Below, in pieces: positions 62,035 to 64,000 of a DNA stretch of 64,000 nt (position 1 is the stretch's first letter; every line of letters starts with the position of its first letter). The position numbers and the translations under genes are program-made. The notes beneath the pieces were generated by a model. It searched no databases, was not told where the DNA came from, and worked only from the letters and a program-made list of their open reading frames with translations. Location of the stretch: the NCBI GenBank assembly GCA_022450045.1, contig JAKURD010000015.1, positions 16,767 through 80,766 of the forward strand, written 5' to 3'. The stretch comes from Gracilimonas sp. GTDB lineage: Bacteria; Bacteroidota; Rhodothermia; Balneolales; Balneolaceae.

Positions 62035-63468
62035 TTATTCGATCGTGCTTACTTTGATCATATTGGTTCGCCCACGCTTGGCGATTGGCATCCCGGTAGC
62101 CACAATAATGCGGTCACCTTGTTTGACCATACCATTATCTTTCAAATAATCTTCCATCATCTTCACACTCTGGTCGGTATCAAAAAGTTCGTCCATTCGC
62201 ACAGAATAAACCCCCCAGATCAAGTTTAACTGACGCCGCACTTTTTGATTCTCCGTAAATGCCACGATCGGTACTTTGGGCCTGAATTTAGCAATACGCC
62301 GGGCTGTATTGCCTGAATGAGTTATGGTACTGATTGTTTTAGCCTCTACATTATCCGCAATGGTTACACAGGAGTAAGCCAAAGATTCGATTACCTGCTT
62401 TTCTTTCCATTCCGGTTTCCTGTACTCCAAACTGTTATAGAGCTGAGGGCGATTATCTTCAATAGACCGGCAAATTCTATCCATTACATTTACCGCCTCC
62501 ATAGGATAAGCGCCGGCAGCAGTTTCACCCGAAAGCATTACAGCATCCGTTCCATCAAGCACCGCATTTGCAACATCTGAACTTTCAGCTCTTGTGGGAC
62601 GAGGATTTGAGATCATGGAATCCAGCATTTGTGTGGCGGTAATTACCGGTTTCCCTGCCATTCTGCATTTCTCTATGATCATTTTCTGAACAACAGGCAC
62701 TTGCTCTGTGGGAATCTCAATACCAAGGTCACCCCTTGCGACCATAATTCCATCGGCTTCTTCAATGATCTCGTCGATCACATCAAGAGCTTCAGGTTTT
62801 TCGATCTTGGCAATAATTCCGGCCTGACTTCCTGCAGCCCGTACTCTTGAAATGATGTCTCTTACATCTTTAGCCGTACGTACAAATGAGAGTGCGATAT
62901 AATCCACATCCTGGGTAAGTCCAAATTCAAGATCCTTTATGTCTTTTTCAGTCAGAGATGGGATTGATATCCTCACGTTCGGGAGGTTCACTCCTTTTCG
63001 GGATTTAAGCACCCCTCCTGTCACGACCTTAGCCTGAAGCGAGTCGGGATATTTTTCAGTTACCTTGAATTCCAGTAAGCCATCATCAAGCAGAATAGAA
63101 TTTCCGGGTTCAGCCTCATGGATCAAACTCTTATAGTCGATGGGAATTACTTCTTTCGTTCCCTCTACCTCTTCAGCTGTGATCTTTACAGAAGATCCGG
63201 TCTCGAGCTCTTGACCGCCATCCTTCATCTGTCCCACTCTTATTTTCGGCCCTTGCAGATCCATCAGCACAGGAATACTGTACTTGTATTTTTTTGCCGC
63301 TTTCCGAATATTTTTGATAACCTTGGCATGGCCGGAATGAGTTCCATGGGAAAAATTTACCCTGGCTACATTCATTCCATGTAATAACAATTCTTCAATT
63401 TTCTCTTGAGTGTTACAACTTGGACCAATGGTACAAACTATTTTGGTCCTGCGTCTTGCAGAAATCAT
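62035..63468 (-). CDS. pyk: Pyruvate kinase
   Basis: Pyk makes pyruvate and ATP from phosphoenolpyruvate. The 477 residues show RTKIVCTIGPSCNTQEKIEE, NVARVNFSHGTHSGH, LMDLQGPKIRVG, the catalytic region GIIAKIEKPEALDVIDEI, DGIMVARGDLGIEIP and SGETAAGAYPMEAVNVMDRI. The C-terminal allosteric domain (about 350-477) is present. It lies 25 bp upstream of the TPR lipoprotein gene on the same strand, so they may be co-transcribed. Confidence 0.95.
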   Translation of the reverse strand: MISARRRTKIVCTIGPSCNTQEKIEELLLHGMNVARVNFSHGTHSGHAKVIKNIRKAAKKYKYSIPVLMDLQGPKIRVGQMKDGGQELETGSSVKITAEEVEGTKEVIPIDYKSLIHEAEPGNSILLDDGLLEFKVTEKYPDSLQAKVVTGGVLKSRKGVNLPNVRISIPSLTEKDIKDLEFGLTQDVDYIALSFVRTAKDVRDIISRVRAAGSQAGIIAKIEKPEALDVIDEIIEEADGIMVARGDLGIEIPTEQVPVVQKMIIEKCRMAGKPVITATQMLDSMISNPRPTRAESSDVANAVLDGTDAVMLSGETAAGAYPMEAVNVMDRICRSIEDNRPQLYNSLEYRKPEWKEKQVIESLAYSCVTIADNVEAKTISTITHSGNTARRIAKFRPKVPIVAFTENQKVRRQLNLIWGVYSVRMDELFDTDQSVKMMEDYLKDNGMVKQGDRIIVATGMPIAKRGRTNMIKVSTIE

Positions 63469-63615
63469 AAAGAGTGACTATTTAAGTGAGTAAGTTTAAA
63501 CGTTATACTAAAGATAGGCTAAATGTGGTTATTATTGTGAAATGTTTTTTTAAAAACTTTGTTTGATATAATAAGTTCCTATTTAATAATTACACTTTTG
63601 GGTTAAATTCACACT

Positions 63616-64000
63616 ATGCGTTTGAGATCAAAAAGATTGCCCTTGTTATCCGCTTTACTTTTAGCAACTTTAGTAACGGGATGCTCAAATACCTATCACG
63701 ACAACATTGACCGTGGTGAGGGCTACAACTACCGAGCCGGCTACCCTGAACTCCGCCTGGCAGCTACCGGTTTTATAGACGAATTGGGAGATTCTCACAT
63801 CATTGTTTCCGGTGATATTGTGAAAGGAAGCCTTGTTTATTCCAGGCAAAATGATACTCTCACAGCGAATATAGAACTTGAGATCCGGATCCTGCGTGAT
63901 GAGAGCAATGAAGTCGTGGTGCAGGATACCTATCGGGATTCCATCTCGGATACAAATGAACGCATCGTAACCAGCCAGGATGTAAAAAAGTTTGAGCATG
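63616..64000 (+). CDS. Predicted lipoprotein, 3' end outside window (possible GWxTD-type)
   Basis: The frame opens at ATG 63616 and is still open at the window end, giving about 128 residues. It starts MRLRSKRLPLLSALLLATLV T then GCSN, a lipoprotein signal with lipobox VTGC (Cys23). The visible mature part is beta-rich (LRLAATGFIDELGDSHIIVS, SLVYSRQNDTLTANIELEIR ILRDESNEVVVQDTYRDSIS). This resembles the N-terminal part of GWxTD-domain proteins of Balneolota/Rhodothermota, but the naming motif would lie outside the window. It is divergent from pyk. Confidence 0.75.
   Translation, partial: MRLRSKRLPLLSALLLATLVTGCSNTYHDNIDRGEGYNYRAGYPELRLAATGFIDELGDSHIIVSGDIVKGSLVYSRQNDTLTANIELEIRILRDESNEVVVQDTYRDSISDTNERIVTSQDVKKFEH

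Overview
The window is about 64 kb of ordinary chromosomal DNA from a Gram-negative bacterium of the Bacteroidota/Balneolota/Rhodothermota side of the tree. A Balneolaceae-like genome is my best guess. The reasons are an AccD without its zinc ribbon, a TIGR02757-type protein, a PorW/SprE-like TPR lipoprotein, an LptE-like lipoprotein, a fused E1 alpha/beta 2-oxoacid dehydrogenase, a large Na+/solute symporter with its DUF4212 partner, and a sphingolipid-type cluster. The base composition is AT-rich to moderate. I see no rRNA, tRNA, CRISPR array, prophage or transposase gene. The assignment is inference from gene content.

Layout. 1-1580: two tandem SPFH/slipin membrane proteins, the first cut by the window edge. 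1581-3633: a repeat-rich stretch with two small genes of unknown function (2143-2927), a palindromic repeat in two copies, and a MITE-like element. 3634-6706: a phosphohexomutase and a baeRF-type protein. 6988-15710: a long minus-strand run of housekeeping genes (DUF3108 protein, dprA, obg, dipeptidyl peptidase, accD, tsaB, pyrC, thioesterase). 15912-21094: xseA converging on pheA, an AI-2E-family permease, a decayed outer-membrane gene fragment, and pgk. 21247-23848: cysteine desulfurase, LOG protein, DUF1499 protein and a small membrane protein. 24026-30210: symporter pair, fused E1 dehydrogenase, fumC. 30362-36378: acyltransferase, serine palmitoyltransferase-like enzyme, two GT4 glycosyltransferases and a divergent SDR, read here as a (glyco)sphingolipid locus. 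36380-43293: propeller/cadherin-like protein, mutY, methyltransferase, TIGR02757 protein, rpsU, radA and an LPG-synthase-like membrane protein. 43375-48746: class I aldolase, AraC regulator divergent from an aldehyde dehydrogenase-DUF779 pair, and dusB. 49064-58775: small membrane protein, serS, Lrp regulator, sigma-54 activator overlapping lptE, TPR-like protein, MBL hydrolase, rpmE, MoxR-like ATPase, pabB, pyrD. 58757-59270: two abutting MITE-like elements. 59278-64000: PorW-like TPR lipoprotein, pyruvate kinase, and the start of a lipoprotein gene that runs off the window.

The least expected structure is a family of short non-coding elements with shared terminal inverted repeats (TAACGTGAGTTCGAGATA-type). 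There are five copies in two length classes with modular cores. All lie just 3' of genes, and one supplies the stop codon and last residues of pyrD. The second theme is the probable sphingolipid cluster. The third is loss of zinc-binding cysteines in both AccD and ribosomal protein L31.

All family calls come from reading motifs by eye. No database search or alignment program was run.
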